Part shown: one piece after another, positions 26,208-35,069 of the stretch
Position numbering within the stretch: the stretch's first letter is position 1
Layout: the number at the start of each line of letters is the position of its first letter
NCBI RefSeq assembly: GCF_017581965.1
Contig: NZ_JAGEVF010000008.1
Location: 62,001-126,000, forward strand
Reading direction: 5' to 3'
Source: Winogradskyella pelagia
GTDB lineage: Bacteria; Bacteroidota; Bacteroidia; Flavobacteriales; Flavobacteriaceae
DNA: 64,000 bases
Translations under genes and position numbers: made by a program
The notes under the pieces: model-generated
What the model was told of the DNA's origin: nothing
Database searches by the model: none
What the model saw: the letters and a program-made list of their open reading frames with translations, nothing else

Positions 26208-26387
26208 TTAAGCTTCCTCCACAGAAACTAAATGTTCTACTTTTTTAACCATACCAAGGATATTTGGTGTGGCATTATGCTCTACAACCTGACCGATTTT
26301 TTTCAAACCTAAAGCTTTTAAAATAAGCTTCTGATTTTTAGTACGGTTAATTGCACTTTTTACTTTCTTTACTTTAATCTTTGCCAT
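26208..26387 (-). CDS. rpmD: 50S ribosomal protein L30
   Basis: A 59-residue uL30, short enough to be missed by ORF lists. It begins MAKIKVKKVKSAINRTKNQ and contains the family core L-I-L-K-A-L-G-L-K-K-I-G-Q-V-V-E-H-N-A-T-P-N-I-L-G-M. Sits between rpsE and rplO in the standard spc-operon order. Confidence 0.95.
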   Translation of the reverse strand: MAKIKVKKVKSAINRTKNQKLILKALGLKKIGQVVEHNATPNILGMVKKVEHLVSVEEA

Positions 26388-26403
26388 CGTATCCTATAGA
26401 TTA

Positions 26404-26928
26404 TTATCCGTTAAAAACTTTTTCTAGTGAAATACCTCTTTCCTTGGCAACAGTTCTAGCATCTCTTAATTGTAATAAAGCATCAAATGTTGCCTTTACA
26501 ACGTTGTGAGGATTAGAAGAACCTTGTGATTTTGACAAAACATCATGAACACCTACGGCCTCTAATACGGTTCTAACAGCTCCTCCAGCAATAACTCCTG
26601 TACCAGGAGCTGCAGGAATGATATTAACTCTTGCACCACCGTATTTACCTTTTTGCTCGTGTGGTAAGGTACCCTTTATAATTGGAATTCTTACAAGATT
26701 TTTCTTAGCGTCTTCAACTGCCTTCGCAATCGCTGTGGCTACATCCTTAGATTTTCCTAATCCATGACCAACAACACCTGCTTCATCTCCAACCACTACA
26801 ATTGCTGAGAAACCAAAAGCTCTACCACCTTTGGTAACCTTGGTTACACGTTGCACGCCAACTAAACGGTCTTTTAACTCAAGTCCGCCTGGCTTTACTA
26901 ATTCTGCGTTTTTATATTTTTGATACAT
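26404..26928 (-). CDS. rpsE: 30S ribosomal protein S5
   Basis: A 174-residue uS5 with the double-stranded-RNA-binding domain ([19 protein letters not shown]) and the C-terminal domain [11 protein letters not shown]. It contributes to decoding accuracy. Seven bases from rplR. Confidence 0.97.
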   Translation of the reverse strand: MYQKYKNAELVKPGGLELKDRLVGVQRVTKVTKGGRAFGFSAIVVVGDEAGVVGHGLGKSKDVATAIAKAVEDAKKNLVRIPIIKGTLPHEQKGKYGGARVNIIPAAPGTGVIAGGAVRTVLEAVGVHDVLSKSQGSSNPHNVVKATFDALLQLRDARTVAKERGISLEKVFNG

Positions 26929-26934
26929 ATTGTC

Positions 26935-27291
26935 TTAAAATTTTAGTCCGGCTTCTCTCGCGCCATCCGCTAATGATTTAACCCTTCCATGATATAAGTA
27001 TCCACCTCTATCAAATGAAATGGAATCAACACCAGCCTTAACGGCCTTTTCACCTATCGCTTTTCCAACTAAGGATGCAATCTCGGTTTTATTACCTGCT
27101 GCTTTAGCGATTTCTTTGTCTCTTGATGAAGCTGCAGCTATAGTCTTGCCAGTTACATCATCTACGATTTGTGCGTAGATTTCTTTATTACTTCTAAAAA
27201 CAGATAATCTAGGTCTAGATTCAGTACCAGATACTACCTTTCGTATTCTGTTTTTGATTCGTTGTCTTCTTTCGTTCTTTGTTAGTGCCAT
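26935..27291 (-). CDS. rplR: 50S ribosomal protein L18
   Basis: A 118-residue uL18 that binds 5S rRNA. Family marks are [20 protein letters not shown] and the C-terminal [16 protein letters not shown]. Confidence 0.96.
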   Translation of the reverse strand: MALTKNERRQRIKNRIRKVVSGTESRPRLSVFRSNKEIYAQIVDDVTGKTIAAASSRDKEIAKAAGNKTEIASLVGKAIGEKAVKAGVDSISFDRGGYLYHGRVKSLADGAREAGLKF

Positions 27292-27301
27292 AACTTAACT
27301 A

Positions 27302-27844
27302 TTAAGCTGATTTACCTGCTTTTCTTCTTATCTCCTCACCAACAAACTTAATTCCTTTTCCTTTGTATGGCTCAGGCTTTCTAAATCCGCGAATCTTCGC
27401 TGCTACCTGACCTACAAGTTGTTTGTCATGAGATGTTAATTTTACTATTGGATTTTTACCTTTTTCAGAAATGGTTTCCACCTTAACTTCTGGAGCTATA
27501 TCTAAAACAATATTGTGAGAAAATCCTATAGCTAAATCTAACTTGTTTCCTTGATTAGATGCTCTGTAACCAACACCGACCAATTCTAACTCTTTGGTCC
27601 AGCCTTTGGAAACACCTTCTATCATATTTGCAATCAGCGCCCTGTAAAGACCATGCTTTGCTCTGTGGTCTTTTTTGTCAGATGGACGTTCTAAACTGAT
27701 TACACCGTCTTCTATTTTAATATCTATTTCTGAGTATTCCTGAGTTAACTCACCAAGCTTTCCTTTAGCCGTGATTACATTATCGTTAACTTCTACAGTT
27801 ACGCCTTCAGGAATTGTTATTGGGTTATTACCTATTCTTGACAT
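27302..27844 (-). CDS. rplF: 50S ribosomal protein L6
   Basis: A 180-residue uL6 located near the factor-binding site. Typical features are M-S-R-I-G-N-N-P-I-T-I-P and the C-terminal R-x-P-E-P-Y-K-G-K-G-I. Ten bases from rplR. Confidence 0.96.
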   Translation of the reverse strand: MSRIGNNPITIPEGVTVEVNDNVITAKGKLGELTQEYSEIDIKIEDGVISLERPSDKKDHRAKHGLYRALIANMIEGVSKGWTKELELVGVGYRASNQGNKLDLAIGFSHNIVLDIAPEVKVETISEKGKNPIVKLTSHDKQLVGQVAAKIRGFRKPEPYKGKGIKFVGEEIRRKAGKSA

Positions 27845-27856
27845 AATTTCCTGTTT

Positions 27857-28255
27857 TTAGTAGACGTAACATAATACCTCGCCACCAACATTTTCTCTCT
27901 GCGCTTGTTTACCTGTCATCACTCCATGAGAGGTTGAAACAATAGCAATACCCAATCCATTAAGGATTCTAGGCATTTCGTTGGAGCCAGCATACTTACG
28001 TAGACCTGGTTTACTAATTCTTTGAATTTTTTTAATGACTGACTCTTTAGTGTCTTTGTTGTATTTCAAGGCTATTTTAATTGTTCCCTGAGCCGTTGAG
28101 TCGTCAAACTTATAACTTAAAATATAGCCCTGTTCGAACAAAATTTTAGTTATCTCTTTTTTTAGGTTAGAAGCTGGTATTTCAACCACTCTGTGGTTAG
28201 CATTAACCGCGTTTCTAACTCGCGTTAAATAATCCGCTATTGGATCTGTGTACAT
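27857..28255 (-). CDS. rpsH: 30S ribosomal protein S8
   Basis: A 132-residue uS8, a primary 16S rRNA binder; in E. coli it also represses the spc operon. It begins M-Y-T-D-P-I-A-D-Y-L-T-R-V-R-N-A and carries G-I-A-I-V-S-T-S-H-G-V-M-T. A 108-base gap to rpsN holds an imperfect AT-rich palindrome near 28316-28341; whether S8 binds there cannot be told. Confidence 0.96.
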   Translation of the reverse strand: MYTDPIADYLTRVRNAVNANHRVVEIPASNLKKEITKILFEQGYILSYKFDDSTAQGTIKIALKYNKDTKESVIKKIQRISKPGLRKYAGSNEMPRILNGLGIAIVSTSHGVMTGKQAQRENVGGEVLCYVY

Positions 28256-28363
28256 AGTTTTTAGTTTTAGGAAGTGGTTTTCGCTACTTTTCTTACGAAC
28301 CTAAATCCCGATTATACAATAATTATATTGATAATTGTACAGAAGCTTATTCGCTTCGTAATT

Positions 28364-28633
28364 TTACCAACTTGCCTTCTTAACTCCTGGAATCAAGCCT
28401 TTGTTAGCCATTTCTCTAAACATTACACGTGAAATACCAAATTGTCTCATATAACCTTTTGGTCTTCCGGTAAGTTTACATCTATTGTGCATGCGAATTG
28501 GAGAGGCATTTTTTGGCAGCTTTTGTAATGCTTCGTAATCACCTGCTTCTTTCAAAGCTTTGCGCTTTTCTGCATATTTAGCAACCATTTTTGCACGCTT
28601 CACCTCGCGGGCTTTCATTGATTCTTTAGCCAT
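28364..28633 (-). CDS. rpsN: 30S ribosomal protein S14 (zinc-independent form)
   Basis: An 89-residue uS14. The C-x2-C...C-x2-C zinc ribbon of the short form is absent; only one Cys remains in [10 protein letters not shown], so this is the longer zinc-independent type. C-terminal segment [11 protein letters not shown] is diagnostic. Confidence 0.96.
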   Translation of the reverse strand: MAKESMKAREVKRAKMVAKYAEKRKALKEAGDYEALQKLPKNASPIRMHNRCKLTGRPKGYMRQFGISRVMFREMANKGLIPGVKKASW

Positions 28634-28635
28634 AT

Positions 28636-29187
28636 TTAATTCTTTTTAAATGGTAAACCTAACTCTGATAGTAACGACTTAGCTTCTTTATCTGTTTCAG
28701 CTGAGGTTACGAACGTTATATCCATTCCGGAGATTTTATTAATCTTATCGATATCTATCTCAGGGAATATAATTTGCTCGGTTACACCTAAATTATAATT
28801 TCCTCTACCATCAAAACCGGTAGCTCTTATTCCGTTAAAATCTCTAACACGTGGTAACGCTGTGGTTACTAAACGATCTAAAAATTCATACATTCTTTCA
28901 CCTCGTAAAGTTACTTTAGCACCAATTGGCATTCCTTTACGTAATTTAAAGGATGCAACATCTTTTTTAGAGATCGTGGCTATCGCCCTTTGTCCAGATA
29001 TTTTTGTAAGTTCATCAACAGCATGGTCAATTAGCTTCTTATCTGCAACTGCAGCACCAACACCTTTAGATATCACAATCTTTTGGAGTTTTGGCACCTG
29101 CATTACATTCTCATATCCAAATTCTTCTGTAAGAGCAGGAATTACTTTGTCCTTGTACTCTTTTTTTAATCTTGCAACGTAAGCCAT
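28636..29187 (-). CDS. rplE: 50S ribosomal protein L5
   Basis: A 183-residue uL5, which binds 5S rRNA and contacts P-site tRNA. Family blocks include [10 protein letters not shown][19 protein letters not shown] and [16 protein letters not shown]. Two bases from rpsN. Confidence 0.96.
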   Translation of the reverse strand: MAYVARLKKEYKDKVIPALTEEFGYENVMQVPKLQKIVISKGVGAAVADKKLIDHAVDELTKISGQRAIATISKKDVASFKLRKGMPIGAKVTLRGERMYEFLDRLVTTALPRVRDFNGIRATGFDGRGNYNLGVTEQIIFPEIDIDKINKISGMDITFVTSAETDKEAKSLLSELGLPFKKN

Positions 29188-29189
29188 AA

Positions 29190-29501
29190 TTAAATTACTT
29201 CATTGGATTTTTTAGAAAACCTTACTTTATTATCACCTTCCATTCTGTATCCAACTCTTGTTGGCTCTCCTTTACCTGTCACTAAAGACAGATTGGAAAT
29301 ATGAATAGCGGCTTCTTTTTCTACAATACCACCTTGAGGGTTTTGTGCACTTGGTTTAGTATGCTTCTTAACCATGTTTGCGCCTTCAACGATAGCCTTG
29401 TTTTTATCCTTTAATACCACGAGCACCTTTCCTTCTGATCCTTTATGATCTCCAGCGATGACTTGTACGGTATCTCCTGATTTTATTTTAAGCTTTGTCA
29501 T
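29190..29501 (-). CDS. rplX: 50S ribosomal protein L24
   Basis: A 103-residue uL24 with the KOW motif [10 protein letters not shown]. The ATG at 29501 ([10 protein letters not shown]) is chosen; the frame opens to a TTG at 29513 directly against the rplN stop, but the four extra residues are not seen in the family. It initiates 50S assembly. Confidence 0.94.
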   Translation of the reverse strand: MTKLKIKSGDTVQVIAGDHKGSEGKVLVVLKDKNKAIVEGANMVKKHTKPSAQNPQGGIVEKEAAIHISNLSLVTGKGEPTRVGYRMEGDNKVRFSKKSNEVI

Positions 29502-29513
29502 TTTAATTATCAA

Positions 29514-29882
29514 TTATAGCACTTCAGGTGCCAATGATACTATTTTCATAAATTGTTTATCGCGAAGCTCTCTTGCAACAGGACCAAACACACGAGTACC
29601 TCTCATCTCACCTTGTGGGTTTAAAAGTACACAAGCGTTATCATCAAATCTGATGTAAGAACCGTCCGGTCGTCTTACCTCTTTAGCTGTGCGCACAACA
29701 ACAGCGGTTGAAACCGCTCCTTTTTTAATGCTTCCGTTTGGAGTAGCGTCTTTAACAGAAACCACTATTTTGTCTCCTAAAGATGCATATCGCTTTTTGG
29801 TTCCACCAAGTACTCGGATTGTTAATACCTCCTTAGCACCAGTGTTATCAGCTACTTTTAATCTTGATTCTTGTTGTACCAT
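29514..29882 (-). CDS. rplN: 50S ribosomal protein L14
   Basis: A 122-residue uL14 beginning [18 protein letters not shown], with G-x-K-x-R-x-A-x-x-G-D and the C-terminal [16 protein letters not shown]. It is the docking site of RsfS, whose gene is at 4785. Confidence 0.97.
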   Translation of the reverse strand: MVQQESRLKVADNTGAKEVLTIRVLGGTKKRYASLGDKIVVSVKDATPNGSIKKGAVSTAVVVRTAKEVRRPDGSYIRFDDNACVLLNPQGEMRGTRVFGPVARELRDKQFMKIVSLAPEVL

Positions 29883-29884
29883 AA

Positions 29885-30142
29885 TTACTTCGCTCTTTCA
29901 ATTATTTCTACTAATCTCCAACACTTAGATTTACTCAAAGGCCTAGTTTCCATAATCTTTACAGTATCTCCTTCGTTGCAGTCGTTTTTCTCATCGTGTG
30001 CGACATACTTCTTTGTCTTTAACACGAATTTTCCATACATAGGATGTTTTACTTTTTTAACTTCAGAAACCACAATTGATTTCTCCATTTTGTTACTAGT
30101 AACAACTCCTATACGTTCTTTTCTTAAATTTCTTTTTTCCAT
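29885..30142 (-). CDS. rpsQ: 30S ribosomal protein S17
   Basis: An 85-residue uS17 with [19 protein letters not shown] and [16 protein letters not shown]. Two bases from rplN. Confidence 0.96.
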   Translation of the reverse strand: MEKRNLRKERIGVVTSNKMEKSIVVSEVKKVKHPMYGKFVLKTKKYVAHDEKNDCNEGDTVKIMETRPLSKSKCWRLVEIIERAK

Positions 30143-30159
30143 CTTTCAGCAGAATACAA

Positions 30160-30351
30160 TTATTGTCCTTCTCTATTAGTTAATTCTGTTGCCAATCTAG
30201 CTACAGTACGTCTAATTGCACGTAACTGAATTGGGTTTTCTAAAGGAGAAATTGCATGAGCCATTTTTAGGTCTGCATAACTCTTTTTAGTCTCACTAAG
30301 TCTTTCTTGTAACTCAGCTGTTGAAAGCTGTTTAATTTCTGATTGCTTCAT
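30160..30351 (-). CDS. rpmC: 50S ribosomal protein L29
   Basis: A 63-residue uL29, two antiparallel helices near the exit tunnel. Family features: I-K-Q-L-S-T-A-E-L-Q-E-R-L and L-R-A-I-R-R-T-V-A-R-L-A-T-E-L. Located between rplP and rpsQ. Confidence 0.95.
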   Translation of the reverse strand: MKQSEIKQLSTAELQERLSETKKSYADLKMAHAISPLENPIQLRAIRRTVARLATELTNREGQ

Positions 30352-30362
30352 AATTTTTACTA

Positions 30363-30782
30363 TTATGCTTCGTAATCTCGAGCAATGATAAACTTAGTTT
30401 TTACAGGAAGTTTTTGTGCTGCTAATCGAAGTGCTTCTTGAGCTACTTCTAATGGCACACCACTCACTTCAAATAATATACGTCCTGGTTTTACAACAGC
30501 TGCCCAATATTCTACAGCACCTTTACCTTTACCCATACGTACTTCAAGAGGCTTTTTAGTGATTGGTTTGTCTGGAAATATTTTAATCCACAATGAACCT
30601 TCCCTCTTCATGTAACGAGTAGCGGCAATACGCGCTGCTTCTATTTGACGAGACGTTATAAATTTAGAGTCTAATGACTTAATCCCAAAGGTACCATTTG
30701 ATAACAAATGACCTCTTCCGGAGTTACCCTTCATACGACCTTTTTGCTGCTTACGAAATTTTGTTCTTTTAGGCTGTAACAT
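30363..30782 (-). CDS. rplP: 50S ribosomal protein L16
   Basis: A 139-residue uL16 with [23 protein letters not shown] and the V-K-P-G-R-I-L-F-E segment. It helps form the A site. The R-M-G-K-G-K-G loop contains the Arg targeted by YcfD-type hydroxylases in other bacteria. Confidence 0.96.
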   Translation of the reverse strand: MLQPKRTKFRKQQKGRMKGNSGRGHLLSNGTFGIKSLDSKFITSRQIEAARIAATRYMKREGSLWIKIFPDKPITKKPLEVRMGKGKGAVEYWAAVVKPGRILFEVSGVPLEVAQEALRLAAQKLPVKTKFIIARDYEA

Positions 30783-30802
30783 TTTTTCTTTTCTTTAAAA
30801 AA

Positions 30803-31516
30803 TTACTTTCTACGACGTTGGTTTTTGTTTCCACCACGTCCACCTTTTCCTTTTTGCTTCGAAAGACCAACTAATGGAGAAAGTTCTCTTTTTCCATAAA
30901 CTTCACCTTTCATAATCCACACTTTCACACCCAATCTACCGTAAGTAGTATGTGCTTCTACAAGAGCATAATCAATATCTGCTCTAAATGTAGATAAAGG
31001 AATACGGCCTTCTTTGTAGTGCTCAGAGCGCGCCATTTCAGCACCATTTAATCGACCACTAATCTGAACTTTGATTCCTTCAGCATTCATGCGCATAGCT
31101 GCGGCAATTGCCATTTTAATTGCACGTCTGTATGAAATTCGGCTTTCAATCTGACGAGCAATACTTGCTGCTACTAAATGAGCATCCAGCTCAGGTCTCT
31201 TAATTTCAAAGATGTTCAATTGAACCTCTTTGCCAGTAATCTTTTTAAGCTCTTCCTTTAACTTGTCTACCTCTTGGCCACCTTTACCAATTATGATACC
31301 AGGTCTTGCCGTTGTGATAGTAACGGTTACAAGTTTAAGAGTACGCTCAATGATTACTCTACTCACACTAGCTTTAGATAAACGAGCGTGAACATACTTT
31401 CTAATCTTGTCGTCTTCAGCAAGCTTATCTCCATAATCATTGCCACCATACCAGTTGGACTCCCATCCTCTGATAATACCTAAACGATTTCCGATTGGAT
31501 TTGTCTTTTGTCCCAT
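30803..31516 (-). CDS. rpsC: 30S ribosomal protein S3
   Basis: A 237-residue uS3 with an N-terminal KH domain (I-I-G-K-G-G-Q-E-V) and the C-terminal domain [10 protein letters not shown]. It is part of the mRNA entry helicase. The C-terminus ends in a Lys/Arg/Gly-rich tail. Confidence 0.97.
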   Translation of the reverse strand: MGQKTNPIGNRLGIIRGWESNWYGGNDYGDKLAEDDKIRKYVHARLSKASVSRVIIERTLKLVTVTITTARPGIIIGKGGQEVDKLKEELKKITGKEVQLNIFEIKRPELDAHLVAASIARQIESRISYRRAIKMAIAAAMRMNAEGIKVQISGRLNGAEMARSEHYKEGRIPLSTFRADIDYALVEAHTTYGRLGVKVWIMKGEVYGKRELSPLVGLSKQKGKGGRGGNKNQRRRK

Positions 31517-31525
31517 ATCTCTATC

Positions 31526-31933
31526 TTAGCTTTGTGTTTTATTTATTGCGTCTATAACCACTGTTACGTGATTTGACCTTTTTCTGATTCTATGAGCTCT
31601 ACCTTGTGGAGCTGGACGTAAACGCTTGAGCATTGTTCCACCATCCACTCTGATTTCTTTGATGAACAAACCGGCTTCTTCAATATTAGCATCTTCATTT
31701 TTGGATTGCCAATTTGCAATACCCGATAATACTAATTTTTCTAAGCGACGAGCTGCTTCTTTTTGGCTATATCTAAGAATCACTAGTGCTTTTTCTGCCT
31801 TTTCACCTCTAATTAAATCCGCAACTAAGCGCATCTTTCTTGGGGATGTAGGACAGTTATTGAGCTTTGCAAAAGCAATCTGCTTTTTCTCAGCCTTAAT
31901 AGCTTCAGCCATTTGTTTTTTGCGACTTCCCAT
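31526..31933 (-). CDS. rplV: 50S ribosomal protein L22
   Basis: A 135-residue uL22. Its extended loop (A-G[16 protein letters not shown]) and C-terminal [13 protein letters not shown] line the nascent-chain tunnel. Nine bases from rpsC. Confidence 0.96.
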   Translation of the reverse strand: MGSRKKQMAEAIKAEKKQIAFAKLNNCPTSPRKMRLVADLIRGEKAEKALVILRYSQKEAARRLEKLVLSGIANWQSKNEDANIEEAGLFIKEIRVDGGTMLKRLRPAPQGRAHRIRKRSNHVTVVIDAINKTQS

Positions 31934-31938
31934 GATTC

Positions 31939-32217
31939 TTATTTTTTACCTTTATTCTTAGCACCTGCATGACCTCTAAAAGATCTTGTCGGTGAAAATT
32001 CTCCTAACTTATGACCTACCATGTTTTCAGTTACATAAACAGGAACAAACTGACGACCGTTATGAACCGCGATAGTCTGCCCTACAAAGTCTGGAGATAT
32101 CATTGATGCTCGAGACCATGTTTTAATAACTGTTTTTTTGTTGGCTGCTACATTCTCAGCAACTTTTTTCTCTAACTTATAATGGATATAAGGTCCTTTC
32201 TTTAATGAACGTGCCAT
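31939..32217 (-). CDS. rpsS: 30S ribosomal protein S19
   Basis: A 92-residue uS19: [12 protein letters not shown] at the N-terminus, then [14 protein letters not shown] and [11 protein letters not shown]. It sits in the head of the 30S subunit next to S13. Confidence 0.97.
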   Translation of the reverse strand: MARSLKKGPYIHYKLEKKVAENVAANKKTVIKTWSRASMISPDFVGQTIAVHNGRQFVPVYVTENMVGHKLGEFSPTRSFRGHAGAKNKGKK

Positions 32218-32227
32218 ACTATCTTAA

Positions 32228-33055
32228 TTATTTCTTTCTACGTTCTACAATATACTTGTTACTCGCTTTGGTCCTAGAACGTGTTCTGTAACCTTTTGCA
32301 GGTATACCATTTCTAGATCTTGGATGACCACCAGATGATTTACCTTCTCCACCACCCATTGGATGATCAACAGGGTTCATTACAACTGGTCTTGTTCGTG
32401 GACGTCTTCCCAACCATCTAGTTCTACCTGCTTTACCAGATACAATTAACTGATGATCAGAATTAGATACAACACCGATTGTTGCCATACAAGTTGCCAA
32501 TATCAAACGTGTTTCACCAGATGGCAACTTCACGGTTGCAAACTTACCGTCTCTTGCCATTAATTGTGCAAATGCACCAGCACTTCGAGCCATAACGGCT
32601 CCTTGACCTGGATGCAATTCTATACACGAAATAATTGTACCTAAAGGTATTTCGCTTAGAGGCATAGCATTTCCAATTTCTGGTGCCACACCTGTTTTAC
32701 CTGACACTACATTTTGGCCTACTTTAAGACCGTTCTGGGCAATCATATAGCGCTTTTCACCATCTTGATAATTAAGAAGTGCGATAAACGCTGTTCTGTT
32801 TGGATCGTACTCTATAGACTTAACTTCAGCAGGAATTCCAGCTTTGTTTCGTTTAAAGTCTATTAGTCGATACTTTCTCTTATGACCACCACCTATATAG
32901 CGCATAGTCATTTTTCCTTGACTGTTTCTACCACCAGATCTTTTATTCGGAACAAGCAAGCTTTTTTCCGGCTTATCAGTAGTAATGGCGTCAAATCCAT
33001 TGACTACTCTAAATCGCTGAGCTGATGTGATTGGTTTTAATTTTCTAACTGACAT
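32228..33055 (-). CDS. rplB: 50S ribosomal protein L2
   Basis: A 275-residue uL2, essential for subunit association and peptidyl transfer. Family blocks include [19 protein letters not shown] and the C-terminal [18 protein letters not shown] with the His implicated at the peptidyl-transferase centre. Confidence 0.98.
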   Translation of the reverse strand: MSVRKLKPITSAQRFRVVNGFDAITTDKPEKSLLVPNKRSGGRNSQGKMTMRYIGGGHKRKYRLIDFKRNKAGIPAEVKSIEYDPNRTAFIALLNYQDGEKRYMIAQNGLKVGQNVVSGKTGVAPEIGNAMPLSEIPLGTIISCIELHPGQGAVMARSAGAFAQLMARDGKFATVKLPSGETRLILATCMATIGVVSNSDHQLIVSGKAGRTRWLGRRPRTRPVVMNPVDHPMGGGEGKSSGGHPRSRNGIPAKGYRTRSRTKASNKYIVERRKK

Positions 33056-33065
33056 TTGTGTCTAA

Positions 33066-33356
33066 TTACATGTTAGCATATAAATCTATTGTCTCACCTT
33101 CCGCCAGCTGTACAATAGCTTTTTTAATAGCTTTTGTTTTACCATGCTGAATACCTGTTTTTGTAAAACGGGTTCTTCTATCTGGACGGACATTCATTGT
33201 ACGAACCTTTTCAACAGAAACACCATAGGCAGCCTCAACTGCTTTTTTAATTTCTATCTTGTTCGCCTTTGTATTCACTTCAAATGCGTAAGCATTTAAC
33301 AACTCACTCATCATGGTTGCCTTTTCAGTGATTATAGGTTTTATTAAGATACTCAT
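33066..33356 (-). CDS. rplW: 50S ribosomal protein L23
   Basis: A 96-residue uL23 at the tunnel exit, the docking site for trigger factor and SRP. Family marks are I-I-T-E-K-A-T and V-E-K-V-R-T-M-N-V-R-P. Eight bases from rplD. Confidence 0.95.
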   Translation of the reverse strand: MSILIKPIITEKATMMSELLNAYAFEVNTKANKIEIKKAVEAAYGVSVEKVRTMNVRPDRRTRFTKTGIQHGKTKAIKKAIVQLAEGETIDLYANM

Positions 33357-33363
33357 CGCTGTT

Positions 33364-33993
33364 CTATTTACTTAAATTCGTTTCAATTCCTTCTAATGCA
33401 CCTTCTAAAAGAATCACCTTATTGGCGTTCAATATCTTATAAGTGCTTAATTCTGATGATGTTATAACATCAGAGCCTCTGAAATTGCGCGACGACAAAT
33501 ATACGTTATTATTTGAGTCACCCAATACAAACAAAGATTTTTTGTTTTCTATCTCTAAGGCTTTCAATACGTCTACAAAATCTTTAGTCTTTGGGGCATC
33601 AAAATTAAAGTCTTCTAGAACTACTATTGACTTATCAGTTGCTTTGATACTCAGTGCTGATTTACGTGCTAAACGCTTCACATTTTTGTTAAGCTTAAAG
33701 CCGTAGTTTCTCGGTCTTGGACCGAACATGCGGCCTCCACCTTTAAATACACCAGACTTAATAGAACCTGCACGAGCTGTACCAGTTCCTTTTTGTTTTT
33801 TGATTTTACGTGTACTACCAGTAATCTCAGCACGCTCTTTTGCTTTGTGCGTACCTTGTCTCTGGTTAGCCAAATACTGCTTTACATCTAAATATACTGC
33901 ATGATTATTAGGCTCAATCGCAAACACTTCTTTAGAAAGCTCAGCTTTTCTACCAGTGTCTTTTCCATTTATATCTAAAACTGCTACTTTCAT
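33364..33993 (-). CDS. rplD: 50S ribosomal protein L4
   Basis: A 209-residue uL4 with the tunnel loop [11 protein letters not shown] and F-G-P-R-P-R-N-Y. In E. coli L4 represses the S10 operon; whether it does so here is unknown. Its start overlaps the rplC stop by one base. Confidence 0.96.
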   Translation of the reverse strand: MKVAVLDINGKDTGRKAELSKEVFAIEPNNHAVYLDVKQYLANQRQGTHKAKERAEITGSTRKIKKQKGTGTARAGSIKSGVFKGGGRMFGPRPRNYGFKLNKNVKRLARKSALSIKATDKSIVVLEDFNFDAPKTKDFVDVLKALEIENKKSLFVLGDSNNNVYLSSRNFRGSDVITSSELSTYKILNANKVILLEGALEGIETNLSK

Positions 33994-34610
33994 TACTTCT
34001 CAATAATTACATAAGAGTTCTTATGACCAGGGACACATCCCTTTACAACCAGTAAATTCTTTTCTGGAACTACTTTGTAAACTCTTAAATTTTGAACTTT
34101 AACTGTTTCGCCTCCCATTCTTCCGGCCATCTTCATACCCTTGAAAACTCTCGCAGGATAAGAAGCCGCACCAATAGAACCAGGAGCTCTTAAACGGTTG
34201 TGCTGACCATGCGTTGCTTGACCTACACCACCGAATCCGTGACGTTTTACCACACCTTGAAACCCTTTACCTTTTGAAGTACCTGCAATATCCACAAATT
34301 CTCCTTCTATAAATTGCTCTACAGTGATGGCATCACCTAACTTGTACTCCTCACCAAAACCTTTGAATTCAACGACTTTGCGTTTTACAGAAGTACCCGC
34401 TTTCTTAGCATGCCCGTGAGCCGCCTTAGTTGCGCTTTTTTCTGTCGCGTCATCGAAACCTAATTGAAGTGCATTATAACCATCCACTTCTTCAGTTCTG
34501 ACTTGGGTAACGATACATGGACCAGCTTCGATTACTGTACATGGAATGTTCTTTCCATTTTCATCAAAGATGCTGGTCATACCGATTTTTTTTCCAATTA
34601 ACCCAGACAT
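33993..34610 (-). CDS. rplC: 50S ribosomal protein L3
   Basis: A 205-residue uL3: [12 protein letters not shown] at the start, then [14 protein letters not shown] and H-G-S-x-R class loop residues (here [11 protein letters not shown]). A 141-base gap separates it from rpsJ upstream, by far the widest within the S10 cluster, and holds a hairpin and a small ORF. Confidence 0.97.
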   Translation of the reverse strand: MSGLIGKKIGMTSIFDENGKNIPCTVIEAGPCIVTQVRTEEVDGYNALQLGFDDATEKSATKAAHGHAKKAGTSVKRKVVEFKGFGEEYKLGDAITVEQFIEGEFVDIAGTSKGKGFQGVVKRHGFGGVGQATHGQHNRLRAPGSIGAASYPARVFKGMKMAGRMGGETVKVQNLRVYKVVPEKNLLVVKGCVPGHKNSYVIIEK

Positions 34611-34626
34611 ATTATTTATTTATTTA

Positions 34627-34752
34627 TTATTTACGTTTTGTTTTAAAAAATTCAGGGCCAAAAATACGTTTCAGCCCTGAATTGTATTTTTTCCGCTTTT
34701 CCTTCGCTCGCAGCTCCGGACATGTCTTTGAGCATTTCGCCCAGTTTATCAT
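34627..34752 (-). CDS. Possible 41-residue small basic protein (rpsJ-rplC gap)
   Basis: A 41-codon ORF whose ATG overlaps the rpsJ stop as TAATG and whose TAA lies 17 bases before rplC. It encodes [18 protein letters not shown] followed by a Lys/Arg-rich stretch, net strongly basic, with two Cys. I recognise no family. The overlap is a classic translational-coupling arrangement, but the sequence also contains a strong inverted repeat, is richer in G+C than its neighbours, and no homolog can be checked here. It could equally be chance. Confidence 0.25.
   Translation of the reverse strand: MINWAKCSKTCPELRAKEKRKKYNSGLKRIFGPEFFKTKRK
34645..34687. terminator. Terminator-like hairpin between rpsJ and rplC
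   Basis: A perfect 10-bp stem, AATTCAGGGC (34649-34658) with GCCCTGAATT (34674-34683), 15-base loop. On the minus strand it is followed by TTTTTTAAAACA, and on the plus strand by GTATTTTTT, so it could end transcription in either direction. In the operon direction it may act as a partial terminator or attenuator. Confidence 0.6.
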
Positions 34753-35057
34753 TACACCTTAATCTCTACTTCAACTCCACTTGGTAATTCAAGCTTCATT
34801 AATGCATCAATTGTTTTTGAAGAAGAAGAGTAAATGTCTAATAATCTCTTATAAGAGCTTAATTGAAATTGTTCTCTAGACTTCTTGTTAACGTGCGGTG
34901 AACGTAGCACAGTGAAAATCTTTTTGTGAGTTGGTAATGGAATTGGACCAGTTACAACAGCACCTGTGCTTTTTACAGTTTTTACAATCTTATCAGCAGA
35001 CTTGTCAACTAAATTATGATCGTAAGACTTTAATTTTATTCTAATTTTCTGACTCAT
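34752..35057 (-). CDS. rpsJ: 30S ribosomal protein S10
   Basis: A 101-residue uS10, also the NusE antitermination factor. Family marks: [14 protein letters not shown]-x-K and [15 protein letters not shown]. Twelve bases after fusA. Confidence 0.97.
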   Translation of the reverse strand: MSQKIRIKLKSYDHNLVDKSADKIVKTVKSTGAVVTGPIPLPTHKKIFTVLRSPHVNKKSREQFQLSSYKRLLDIYSSSSKTIDALMKLELPSGVEVEIKV

Positions 35058-35069
35058 TTTCTTTTAGTT

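Noticed and set aside
28316-28341. AT-rich imperfect palindrome between rpsN and rpsH as an S8 binding site
   Set aside because: No match to the known S8 site that I can confirm; AT-rich palindromes are common in this DNA.
29502-29513. TTG start for L24
   Set aside because: Adds four residues not seen in the family; the ATG at 29501 is preferred.
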